Positions 9,795 to 20,558 of a stretch of DNA of 39,098 nucleotides are shown one piece after another; within the stretch, counting starts at the first letter, position 1; each line of letters opens with the position of its first letter. The notes beneath the pieces were generated by a model. The model ran no database searches, was not told the origin of the DNA, and worked only from the letters and a program-made list of their open reading frames with translations. The position numbers and the translations under genes were made by a program. The stretch spans positions 1 through 39,098 of the forward strand of contig FTLJ01000577.1 in the NCBI GenBank assembly GCA_900155495.1, written 5' to 3'. The DNA comes from Porogramme epimiltina. Taxonomy: Eukaryota; Basidiomycota; Agaricomycetes; Polyporales; Polyporaceae.

Positions 9795-10494
9795 AAGGTC
9801 GCGGACCTCACAATCGTGCAGCTCGACGACTCGAGTCTCGCATGTCGATATCCGGCCCCCATGTCCTCTGCCCCGGTAGCGCCCATCTCCTCCATCCACG
9901 TTGTACGCTCCGCGAGCCTCGCATTGCAAATACCCGCGCACCATGTCTTCTACCCCGGCAGCGCCCATTTCTTCCATTCACGTTCTAAGCCCCGCCAGCA
10001 TCGCATTACGAACACCCGCGCACCATGTCCTCTGCCCCGGCAGCGCCCATCTCTTCATCCACGTTGTACGCTCCGCGAGCCTCGCATTCCAAATACCCGC
10101 GTACCATGTCTTCTGCCCCGGCAGCGCCCATCTCCTCATCCACGTTCTAAGCCACGAGATCCGCTGCTTCATCGGCCCCGCAGCCGCAAACGGAACCACA
10201 GACGGCGCGCCGCTCCAACGCAGCCCGACGTCGCTCGCGCGGCTGGTAATCGCGTCGCCGTGCGGGCTGAGCCTCTTCTCCGAGTTCCCGAGGGTGTGCG
10301 TCGTGCTCGGGGACGCGGAGCGGCTCGAGCGCGAGGTAATGAAGCTTGTGGGCGCGATGGAGCGCGACGGCGTGGCGGTGCGCACGGTGTGGGTGCGCGA
10401 CGCGCCGCGCGACGTGCTCATGCTGGGTTGGTGGGACGAGCGCGTGCGTGACGGCGTGTGGGCGCAGGCCGGAGAGTGGGTCGCGCAGGCGTGA
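9795..10494 (+). pseudogene. Broken duplicate of the alpha/beta hydrolase 3' end
   Basis: The last 294 bases (10201-10494) align without any gap to 6294-6587 of the intact hydrolase, giving DGAPLQRSPTSLARLVIASP onward and the same stop position. An upstream block at about 9797-9870 matches VADLTI-QLDDS and the start of the Ala/Pro/Ser linker. Between them the linker has expanded into an 82-bp minisatellite. The oxyanion and nucleophile exons (HGGGY, GDSAGG) are absent. The codon for the catalytic His is changed from CAC to CGC (Arg) at 10408-10410, so even the remaining part could not complete a triad. The frame is still open from 9901 to 10494, which suggests a recent event or a secondary use, but I see no start with good context. 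The flank after the stop is also duplicated, to about 11080. Confidence 0.85.
9861..10150 (+). repeat. 82-bp minisatellite, about 3.5 copies, derived from hydrolase coding DNA
   Basis: Units start at ATGTC words at 9861, 9943, 10025 and 10106, a spacing of 82, 82 and 81 bases. Each contains TCTGCCCCGG or TCTACCCCGG, then GCGCCCAT, then CACGTT and a variable segment. The head of the unit resembles the parent hydrolase at 6210 (ATGTCCTCCGCGCCCGCGAC), so the array was seeded from the duplicated linker. Units 1 and 3 share one version of the second half (GTACGCTCCGCGAGCCTCGC), while 2 and 4 share another (TTCTAAGCC), pointing to a higher-order 164-bp unit. Confidence 0.8.
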
Positions 10495-11164
10495 GCGGTT
10501 CGCGGGGACGCTGTACGACAGACGTTTTGTCGCCCTCAAAGAGCGATGTTATGTATACTAGGACGCGGTTGAGTATATATATCCGTGTACCTGCTGTGCT
10601 AGTTGTTCCATGGACGCTGCTGCGGTGTTGTATGTTAGTCGTGTCTTCTATGCTGATCACAATAGTCCGAAATGTCACACAGATGGAAATGAGCAGCGGT
10701 AGCAACGGTCAAAGGCCGACGATCCATTTCGAAGTCAATACAAAGCGCGCGATCCACAAGAAATGCCCGAGGCAAAATTACATCAGGAGCCGTTAAACTA
10801 CTACCCAAGGCAAGAGAACAAGCGGGACACTGCACGCGCGGGACTACCGGCACGTTACTTACACGCTGGACACAGGCAAAGCGCGCCTGGTATATTTACA
10901 CAGGACAACACACTTCACACGACACGGGAGCACGGGGACGAAGAGGGAGATAACGGAGTGGGGAGGGGGACGTTAAAGAGGAGCGACGGAGATTGAGACA
11001 ACAGGGACGGGGACGGAAGGAAAGATGGAGAGAGTCCGCAGGGATGATGGCGAGAGGCGAGAGGAAGACGAGGCTGGGGGGAGGGGCAGGTAGAGGAGGG
11101 GCTCGCGCAAGCGCAGGAGTGGTGGGTATCAAGCGCCGCGGACCTCTTGAGGTCAGCGCGGGGC
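10495..11164. other. 3' flank of the broken hydrolase copy; purine-rich tract
   Basis: The first part parallels 6588-7080 in patches (for example TTGTCGCCCT, GACGCGGTTGAGT, GTGTTGTATGTTAGTC, GGCAAAGC, CACGGGAGCACG versus TACGGGAGCACG), so the segmental duplication extends past the stop. From about 10920 to 11120 the plus strand is rich in G and A. No gene supported. Confidence 0.6.
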
Positions 11165-12957
11165 TTAGAGAGTGCGCCGTGGGCTCTTGCCTTTGCCCTG
11201 GCCCTTGTCCTTACGCGCGCCGCCGTCCTCGCGTCTCCTCTTGGGTGCGCGCGCGCGCTCCTCGCCATCGTCTTTCTCCTCCTCGGCCTTCGCCTCAGCT
11301 TCAGCCTCCTCAGCCCTAGCAACCGCGCGCGTGCGCTTTCGCGGGCTCGCGGAGCTCGGACCTGCACTCGGCTCGCTGGGTGGCCCCGCCTCGGACATCC
11401 TCGGCGTCTCAGGGGACGGCGCGCGGGCGCGGGAGCGGCGGTGCTCGAGCCACGGCGCGCGCGAGCTGTACACGGGGGAGACGGACGCGTGCGGCGAGAG
11501 CGGCCACGAGTGCGCGCGGCGCGTGGCGGGCGCGGGGGTGAAGTCGAGTCGGGGGCGCACGGGGGGGCGCGGGGAGGTGTCGGCGTCTGCGTCGTGCGCG
11601 TCTGCGTCATGCTCGCGCGCGCGCTTGCGCGAGGGAGAAGGTGTGGAGGGGCCTGCGACCGCGTTTGGCTGGGCGCGATGGGATAGAGCCATGCGGCGCA
11701 AATTGGACGTCCCGGCTTGTGAGGAAGAGACGGCGCTGGAGGTGCCACGCGCGCGGGACGAAGTGGAAGGGGTGGGCGCCATGGATGATGACGCCCGCGA
11801 GGAACCCCTGGACGAGCTGACGGTTGTGGCGGGGCGCGCGAATGCGGGAGCGCTGTCATCTTCTGCCACCATGGTCTCGTCGGACTCATATCCGTCGTCA
11901 CTGCCGGCTTGCGAGTCCGCCGCGTCGTCCGCGCGTAGCTCGGACACCTCGCGATCCTCCGGGACGATCCCGCCCTCCCAGTCACCTCCGCTCCTGATGA
12001 CGCCCCAGCGTCCATCCCAACGACGAGTGTTGGAAGGACCGGCGATGGAGGAAGGGTCTGATATTTCTTCGGGGAAAAGTAGATCGAGAGCGGCTAAGCG
12101 GGCACGCTGGTTCTCCTCGAGGTGGGCACGAAGGTGTTGAGAGATTTCATAGTTGGTCAGGTTGCGGGTGACACCCAGCGCCGCGGCCCCCATTTGTTCC
12201 CTACGTTCCTGACTACCCCCAGAGGCGGCTGGTGGGTTGTTGTGGCCCTCGGGGAGAGGGGGGCGAGTCTCCCTTCGACAAGTGGCCCGCTCATTGCGAC
12301 CCGTGGGGTTGGTATGATGGGGGACGGAACGAGTGGCTCGGGGACAAGGCAGCGCTGCGACGCGCGTGGTGCGTCTTGGGTATACTGGAGGGGCTTGGTC
12401 CTGAGCTGGCTGCGGAGCAGGCTGAAGAGGCTGTGGCGCCGGTAGGGCTGGGGCCGGAACGAAAGGTGGCGGGAGTTCGAATGGCGGGACGTCGTTCGCT
12501 GGCTTTGGGATCGGTAAAGCGTATGCCTGCTGCGGGTATGGACGCACCATCTGGGAATACGGGGACGCCGGCCACTCTGATCTCTTCAAAGTTAGATACA
12601 GTTGGGCTGGGGTTAGGAGTGGGCGGCAAGAAGAGCACCGGGTCTTGTGGCGCGAGCCCGACGGGCCCGGTGCTGTAGCCGGTAGTGGGTACGGGACCCG
12701 GTTCACGGCTGTCAGTCCTGTAGTGGATCTGAGTACACACAATTGGAGAGAAGCGTAACAGCAACTCACTGCTGACTAGTAGAGAAGACCAGGCTGCCCA
12801 GCCATCGTGTGGCCCGTGCGAAAAGCGAGCTGGAGCTAGGGCCTAGTTGCCACTCAGTCTATTGTCTTGGGCCGCATGGTGATATCCAAGGTAACGTACG
12901 GGGGCTGCGTCGGCGGACACTGCGGGACTTCTTGTTCGACATCTTCCTCGAAGACAT
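11165..12957 (-). CDS. Large, mostly disordered basic/acidic protein, probably nuclear
   Basis: The core is an uninterrupted minus-strand frame from about 12550 to the stop at 11165, starting at MVRPYPQQAYALPIPKPAND. I propose two upstream exons. Exon 1 (ATG at 12957) gives MSSRKMSNKKSRSVRRRSP. A second exon encodes IHYRTDSREPGPVPTTGYS to NPSPT and joins through a 49-base intron that ends cccag just before ATGGTGCG; the frame shift is then correct. Pro/Gln-rich residues come first, then one segment with a helical look (NYEISQHLRAHLEENQRARL followed by DLLFPEEISD). After that come Ser-rich and acidic stretches and basic clusters (SPSRKRAREHD, SPRKRTRAVARAE, APKRRRED) that could be nuclear localisation signals. 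No known domain recognised. The exon-1 assignment is inference; the single frame could also simply start at 12769. Confidence 0.45.
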
Positions 12958-14303
12958 GTTTCCAGATAGTGGCGTGTAGAGACGAGAGGAGGATTGCAAA
13001 GTAGGCTGGATGAGTGTGGTGCGGAAGAGAACTGCCGCAAAACTCGACCTGTTAAGTATGTGGCCCAGGTGTGGGCGGACCGCACGACGCCGCCCATTCC
13101 TTGTCTCTGGCTGGCCTGGCCAGGAGAACGCTTTGGTCGGCACGAGGGCACAGGATTGGCCTCACCAGTGCCTGAGGCGGGGCGGCCATTGATGCCGGCG
13201 GCGTACGTCTACCATGCGTTCCCCGCGAGAAGCACCGACTGAGATTGAATCCACCTGGAGTACTTTGTCGATATATGGACAGTTCACCCTGTGAATAGAC
13301 CGATTTCATGAAAATGGCTGGTTAATTGTTACGGAGTGGGCGGGCGGTGTCCCCGGGCGCTCCGGCGTGCTACATAGCAACACCTACTTTTGTCAGGCCG
13401 AATATGTCTACGAAGTAACAACAAACGACGCCGCACCTATGGTCCCAAACTATGGCATGAATAAACAAGAGTCGCGTCTCATCGACCCCGTTGCCTGTCA
13501 ACGGGCCGAGTGGCGTTGCAGAAAACATTTTCTCGGACTCAACGCCAAATTTCTGCAAACAAAAGTCAGTAAATATGATTGCGGAGTGAGAATTAAGGGC
13601 GGTGCAACAGAGTAAAACGTGGTACGGGTGATGTCCACGCACCTTCGAATGTTCTCTTCGCTCATCCAAAAGGCAGTGCCCTGACTCGTCTTTGTGAGCT
13701 GCTCACTAGCGTACTTGGGCACGTTGCACGCCAAAGCGACGCGTCGAAGCATCGCCCTGGGCCAAACCGCGTGCTCAGATTCTCTGAGAGCCTGTGAGTC
13801 CAGCCCGTTGAGCGTTCGAGACACCAATTCCCGAGATGTCTCTGACGTCGATAGGCGGTAGAGCGTGCAGAACTCCAGCCCCTGCTGGTCCAAGGATATC
13901 AGACGGAAAGTCGATGGCAGATTTGCACATGGCGTGGAGTGGGGGTGCACAGGTCATCCGCAAGACGTCCCTGGCGTTAGGAAGAGCTATAGCGGGTGTA
14001 TGGGGAATGTCAAAACATAGTGTTCACGAACATCGGACAGATTGGGGCCACGCACCTTTCTCATTCGAAGCCAGCCTGCCGGAGGGGTCCGGCAGGGGCG
14101 CGCGCCCGCATACATGCGTTTATGCCGAAGATTTTGTATGTTGTTCTCATAATGAAATCAACAGAGGCACTGTGAAGGCGGTCCGACAAAGGCTGTCGAC
14201 ATGTACAGTGTTGAACGAAAAGGTGGAGCCCGCACAAGCGCGCGCTGTAATTCGGTGCTTCTGAGTGGGAACGCCGACATCCCGCGGCTTGTTTATCTTC
14301 ACC
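12958..14303. other. Gap with a possible minus-strand gene remnant
   Basis: Between about 13498 and 13900 on the minus strand there is protein-like sequence (RLSTSETSRELVSRTLNGLD, PRAMLRRVALACNVPKYASE, TAFWMSEENIRR) followed by a well-formed intron (gtgcgt to tttgcag, 90 bases). I could not extend it into a convincing full gene: upstream exons are unclear and the frame closes 18 codons after the intron. It may be the end of a multi-exon gene of unknown type or a decayed copy. The rest of the stretch shows nothing I can support. Confidence 0.3.
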
Positions 14304-15337
14304 ATGTTCTCTTCTGTTCAACCTGCTCTTGTCTCGCTCTTTTCGTCGACTGGCAGCGAGCCTCTCAGTCTTTTCGCAACAAGAGAAGACAACTCTCTCC
14401 CGTCGGATTCGTTTGTTTGCCTGCTCAACGACTCCAGCTACAAGCCAGGCCCCCAATCCCCTCGGACGCTCATCTCCGCAAGCGAGCTCGATGGTGGCGG
14501 AGACTCGGAACACTTCTCACCAAATTATACCCTCGACCAAACAGTTCTGCACATCCAGTCGCCGACATTGCGCACAACGTACATACAATGTCCACCAGCA
14601 CGGCCCACGACCTCCTCCCGCACGAGCGCGGCGAGCGGACATCTGGGTTTGAGACACCCATGGATCCATCTCCAAGTACGCAATATGGGCAGGGAGTGGG
14701 CATTTGACGTCGGAATAGTCGACCAGTCCGGCCGTGAGGGTATTGTGAGATGTGCTACTTTTCAGGTACGACAACTTCCTGAACTTTCCGATGTGCTCGT
14801 CTCGTTCGTTAGAGATTAGTCGAGACTTGATCTGCCCGGGATCGTACTGCAGTAGACGGATCCCTGCAATGTGGGCGCGTGACACATAGACTTTGGCGTG
14901 TCAATAGAGACCCGAATGTTGGTTCCTATACGCTCCTCTCTTCAACGCCTTCAAGTACTGACGTGCGCCCTCAGAAACGACCAAAATTGAAGCTCTCCAA
15001 CCCTCCCCTCCTACTTCTCCCGTTGTCCTTCCCACCACCCTCCTCTCGCCCACTCACATCGTGGGCGACGATCTCCCTCAATCTCCCCACCCTCATCCCT
15101 CATTTTTCGTCCGCCGCCCTCACGCGTAACGAAGGGGAAGGAGACGAGTTTTCGCCGCCACTCCATTTCGACCGTCAGGCACAAGTGCCCAGCGGCAAGT
15201 ACTCGCATGTGTCGTACGTGAAGGTGTACGCCACTTGCCGACTGCGTCGAGTTTGGTTCAGCGAAGGCGGTCCTCAACAACGGTTACCTTGGGAGCTTGA
15301 CTTGTACGCCGCCGATCCTGTCCAGCAGGATGTATAG
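14304..15337 (+). CDS. CFA20 / DUF667-domain protein
   Basis: Two exons: 14304-14765 (154 codons, ends RCATFQ at a GTACGA donor) and 14975-15337 (starts KRPKLKL after cctcag), giving about 274 residues. The conserved blocks MFSSVQPALVSLFSS, LDQTVLHIQSPTLRTTYI, GLRHPWIHLQVRNMGREW, ADVG-like VGIVDQSGREG, and VSYVKVYATCRLRRVWFSEG are those of the CFA20 domain (formerly DUF667). The domain is named after cilia- and flagella-associated protein 20, a microtubule inner-junction protein in ciliates and animals. In a basidiomycete, which has no cilia, the role must be something else; a transcription-linked role has been described for the human protein. The intron, 209 bases, is long for this genome. 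A hydrophilic Ser/Arg insert (PPARPTTSSRTSAAS) interrupts the domain at about residue 105. It is convergent with MSH6 (188 bases between stops). Confidence 0.85.
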
Positions 15338-15524
15338 GGGGGCCGAGGAGCTGCTTTGACATCAGTAGTAGAGTATCGACCAGCATGGAATGACACGAGA
15401 TATGTACTGTACGATTACATGAGATATAAGCAGAGCGATAGACAGAGCAGAGAGCACGAGAGCAATTCCGAGCGAGATCAGCATTCCACAAGCATAGCAT
15501 CGACATCTCCCCAATCCGAGAGCA

Positions 15525-18500
15525 TTAAACAACCACCGGCGCGCACTCCTTCAGCGCCCCTCTCACCGCGCCCTTGAGCACCCTGAGCACCTCCCGCTGT
15601 CGGACTTTGTCCACAGGCATCTCGAGGGCGCCTGTCGCAAGCTTGAAGATGTACGCGAAGTCCGCCTGCGCGACGAGCGGCAAGCGCCCGGAGACCTTGC
15701 TCTTCTTGCCCTCAAGCTTCTCCTTGAAGTGCTTCGCGAAGTCCTTGGACACCACGTCGGCTCGCTCGACGACGTCGAGCGGGACCCCGGCGAGGTTCGC
15801 GACGTGAGTGCCGAACGAGGAGCCTGCGACACCGTCGACAAGCTTGTATAGGAAGACCAGCTGCGATAAGGCTGTGTTAGCAAGTCATCTAACGGACTAT
15901 GTGAGACGGAGGACGCGCACCTCCCGTTTCTTGTCGTCCACGAGGGTTTCCATGTGCATGTTCCGGATGTTCGGATGGTAAGCGTAGTCGTCCGTGAGCG
16001 AGCCATAATGTGTCGCGAAGAAGGAAAGCGACAGAGTATGGGTCGCAAGCTGGTGCAACACCGCGCCCGCGATTGCCATACCATCCTTCAGACAAGTCAG
16101 CCATGCCATACTTCCTCCTAGTCAAACGAAGTCCACTCACGTAGGTTGACGTTCCACGCCCAAGTTCTGAGGTCTGGTCAGCACTAGAGCCTTATGCTGA
16201 CACACTGAACGTACCATCAAGGATGACGAACGACTTGGGCGTTGCGTCTCTGAGGATCTTGCAGCTAGAAGCAGACGTGAGCCTGGGCGAGGCGCAAAAC
16301 ATATCGAAACATACCATTCGTCAAGCTCAACCTTGAACGTAGAAGCATTCGAGAACATGTTGTCGTAGGCACCCATACGAGTGAGGATGGAGTCTACTGG
16401 ACATAACCTGTGCCATAGTGTAAGTGATCCAGTGACGTCGGGTGAAGTATTAATACACTCACCGAGCTTTTTTGGCGGGAACAAGCATTCCTAGCTGCGC
16501 CATGATCTAGTGGTCTCGTAAGTGACATGCGCGGTTCGTGCACATAGTATGAAGCTTACGATGCCGGTCGCAGTCATACGCATAGCCTGTCGCGAGGTCA
16601 GCAATAGTTGTTAGGTGCTAGTGGCCATGAACGTACCGTAGACTTTCCACTGAAGGTGATGGCATACATGTCAGTAGCTCCCTCGTAGGTCCCGCACATT
16701 TGAACTCACCCCATGTTCGGTCCTATGGGAACCGCAACGTTAGTTATGTAAGTTACTTCAGCCAAGTTCCACGTACCGGTCAACAAAGCAATCCGTCCAA
16801 CACTCTCGCCGAGCTTGACATCATTCGGAATGAAGTCGCCCTTCAACGACGTGCCCGCGCACAGCGCAGGGTGCCTCAGCTCTTCGAAATTGATGAACGC
16901 CTCATCGCCCTCGACGAGTTCAGGCCTGCACGCCGGCTCCCCGAGGGCGCTGGATGCCTTCGCGAGGCTGAAGAGACAATCAAGCTCGGCGAGGACCCGG
17001 ATCGCGCGGAGCCAAACACTGCGATCGGCGTCGAACTCTGCGTAGAGCCGGTTCTTGAACTGCTTGATCGCCCCGTTGCGGTTCTCGCGCGCTTCCTTGA
17101 GCTTGCGGATAGTGCCCTGAAGCGAGGGGACGACGTAGCGCTTGGCGTTCTGGAGACAGGCGAGTCAGGAGGATGGTCCCATTGGACATACAAAGTTGGG
17201 CACCTTGGTTGAGCTGCTGAGAGTCCAATCCTTCCCCTTCTTGTCCTTGTCCTTTCCCTGAAGTTGGACCAGGTAGATTTCCTGTGATGTAAACTCATCA
17301 GTCAATCTGCATGGATCGTGCTCGCTATCAGGAAAGCTGACCTTTGTCCCCTGAGCGCTATGCCAGTATGTAGCGTCCAGTCTAGAGGCCCGTTTCAGTA
17401 ATATATCAGCCTGAATGGTTGTGGAGGACGCACCCCGTCTTCTTGCGAATGGACTTGAGCTCGCCCTTCAACTCATCCTCAAGCTCGTTGATCTCCGTCA
17501 TAATGTTATCGTAGACCTCATCCTTGCCGTCTTCAGGAACAAGTTCATCGGCGTCTGGATGGGCAACGACACGAAGGTAAGCGACAATGGAAGGTCGAAT
17601 ATATGCGTATGGTCTCACTTTCTTCCGGAGTTTGGAACATCGCCTTCACGTGCTTCAGATTCGGCGTGAGGTTGGGGGCAGAACGCAGAAGACCAGTGAT
17701 TGTGCGAGACTCGAACGTGTCCGCGGTGTCCGCGAGTTGTGACAAGCCATTGCTGAGGCTCTTGAAGGCCTGCGTAGAATGCCGCGATCAGACACAAGAT
17801 GACCAGCGGGAAAGAGGCTGCTTACTGTAAGGACTTTGAGGAAATCTTTAACCTTGCAATTCTTAGCGTGAATCCGAGAGACGATACGCTCGAGATCTGG
17901 AAGGCCTTTTGCAATCTTGGTGAACTCGGCCTCGAAGGTCGGGTGCTCAAGTAAGTCCTGAACGGCGTCGAGACGCGCGTTAATGTCCGAGACCTCACGA
18001 AGTGGCATGCATAACCAGATGCGGAACAGACGCTTCCCTACAAAAACTCAGCACGTTCTCAACCAAGGCGAAGGGTTGAATACTCACCAGAAGGAGTAAT
18101 GCAACGACTCAACAGACGAAGAAGGGTGCCTTCCTCTGTTCCTTCGCTATTTTGCAAAACCTAGGAGCCCGTCCAGTCAGAATGACGTCATCGTCATATC
18201 GCGGTACACTCACTTCGATGTGCGCGAGTGTCTGGCCGTCTAGAACCAAGCCCTGACCGCGTTTCATCGGATCATACACATTGAAGTTCTTCATGCTGAG
18301 GATATCCTTATCGATGTTGAGTGTATGGAGATACCTACGGGTACAAATGACCGGCGCTTAGCCTCTGCGTGACAGTCGTGGTTGAAGCTTGAAGACGTAC
18401 CAAATCATCGCACCGAGAGCTTCAATGGCGCTTTCGCTGGGGAGCACCTTCCGAATAGCCTCTGGGACAGAGCTACCAAGACCGTGAGGGTTATCGACCA

Positions 18501-20558
18501 TCTCGTCGTCTTCGTCGTCGCCCTTGGGATACAATTTCTTGAGTTCCTTGATCGTATCCTGGTATTTCAGACCTTCGCTATCGCGGAGGCTCGTCCACAG
18601 GCAGTTTCCAGGAAGGACCGCCTTCAGAAGACGAGTGGTCGATACCGAAAGATTGCCCTAAGGGATCCGGAATAAGCCTAGGCGCGAGGCTCACGATCGT
18701 GAACGACTCACCTTCGTGAAGAGAATCTCCTTAGGACGCAGCTGCCGAAGCATCGTCTCCAGCTTCGTGCGACACACGTCGTCTTCGAACGCGCTGAGAT
18801 TGACTTCGCTCGTAGCACTATCCAGGACACACACGCCAAAGGACTGCTTCCCGTCCTTGTTCTCGGGGGTATCCTCCTCGCGGATCGATATGCAATGTCC
18901 GGCTTGCTCGTCTGTAAGCAACTCGGCATCGACGAGAGTGCCATTAGTGTAGACCTTGTTCAGCTCGCGGCGCACGATCTTGTCCTTTGCCTTGTCTTCT
19001 TTAGCAGCCTTCTTGCCCTTGCCCTTGCTCTTGTTCTTGTCTGCAGCGAGACGCATCTCCGCACCGAGAGCAGTTTCCGCTTGATCTACCCTTCCGACCT
19101 TGTACCCTGCGAGCGAACATGAGCAGGCTGTTGGCGAGGCAATGAGCACCGCAAACCTTTCGCTAGGAACTTGGCAGCCCAAAAGTTGAACGACATTTCA
19201 GGGACACCGACCTACAGTCACTGTAAGCCTATAGCACTGATCGCATCCGCGCCATGCTCACCATGCTCATCTTGACGCGTTGCGTCAGCTTCAAGTCGAA
19301 CTCTTGGTGGCCAATGCGAGCGTCCTCCTCGTAGAGCTCGAGAAACTTGCCCTTCTGGAAGAACAGGATTGTATCGAAATGGTTCTGCTTGATTTCCCAG
19401 AACTGCCTCTCGAACGGCGTGAATGACGCCCAAGCCGACTTCGGGACATACAGCGTGCGCGGGTCATAACCAGGCTCTCCAGGGCGCACTCCGTCCTTAT
19501 CCTTCGGGTCTACTAGGAAGCTGAAGGGGTCCTCGGAGCCCTTCTTGTCTTCTTTCTGCTGAAGCGCCCGTTTCTCGGCGGCAGTGAGGAACGTAGTAGA
19601 GCCTCCTTTATTTCCTCCATCGTTCTTCGGCTGTGAACGTGCGGGAGCTTTCTTGGACTTCTTCGGCTTCTCGTCGTCATCGTCATCGTCCAATTCGGAC
19701 AGAGCCGTGCGAGATGACAAACGGGACGATGGACGTGAAGATGCACGAGACGAAGCCCGCCCAGACTCTTCCTCCTCGTCTTCATCGACGTCGTCTGGCA
19801 CAATGAAGTCGTCATCGTCATCGTCGGTCTTCCTTCGCGCTGTCAACAAATGTCTAGAGCTGGATCATCTCACAAGCGAGGCGAACGTACCTCTGGGTTT
19901 AGCCTTGGTCGGGGACTTTTGGTACTTCGTCAGGCGCTTCGCGAACGAGTTAAGTTCCGGCGCGTCCTCCTCGTCTTCTTCGGCATCCGAGAACACGGCA
20001 GCCATGCGGGGCTTTTTCGACCGACCAGGAGCACTCTTGTAGGGGATGGGATCACTGGCAGGTAGATCATCGTCGGAGTCCTCTACGACAATCCTGCGCT
20101 TCCGTGTAGCCCGCTGCATCGACCAACAATATTCAGTGCTCCCAGGAACGCGCGCATACAAGCACCACACGTACCGAGTTTCCCGCGCTCCCCTGTGCCA
20201 CATCCGACGCGACAATGTCCGAGGAATCCATGTCCACGTCTATAGGGTCACTAGTCGGCGGCGTTTCGAAAGCACTACGCCCGCCATCCGAGCTGCGCGT
20301 GTACGTCGCGCTCGCAATTCCCGATGATTGTGAGCCGGTTTTTGGAAGAGGTGTTTGCAGCACCTTGACAAGAGGCGAAGATTGTGCATCAGCCTTCTCC
20401 TGGGCCTTTCCCTTAGGTCTTTGCGGTGTCGCAGCTACTGAAGGTTTGGGCTTGGGCTTTTCAGTCGGCGCCGCGCTCGTCGCGTCCTCCTTCTTGCCGA
20501 AGAAAGACGTGAGACTCTTCTGCTTCATATGATCCGTGTCCTTAGCCTTGGGAGCCAT
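15525..20558 (-). CDS. MSH6: DNA mismatch repair protein MSH6
   Basis: Large multi-exon gene (more than ten introns) for the MutS-alpha subunit that pairs with MSH2 and recognises base mismatches in the nucleus. The N-terminus has a PCNA-binding box, QKSLTSFF (residues 13-20), then a disordered region with NLS-like RKRR and acidic runs (DDDDDDFIVPDD). The mismatch-recognition domain starts at GYDPRTLYVPKSAW and includes GKFLELYEEDA, with the Phe-x-Glu that inserts at the mismatch (around 19340). In the ATPase domain, TGPNMGGKST (Walker A) is split by the intron at about 16650-16710. STFKVELDE, FVILDELGRGTSTYDG (Walker B, around 16160-16230) and FFATHYGSL follow. The protein ends with the helical LKECAPVVV. 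All key residues seen are intact. Exon 1 is 20175-20558 and joins exon 2 (starting 20113) in phase 0. Confidence 0.95.

Noticed and set aside
11172..12140. 322-codon plus-strand frame opposite the disordered protein
   Set aside because: GC-rich DNA keeps several frames open; the minus frame is longer and has recognisable charge clusters, while the plus frame has no protein-like order.
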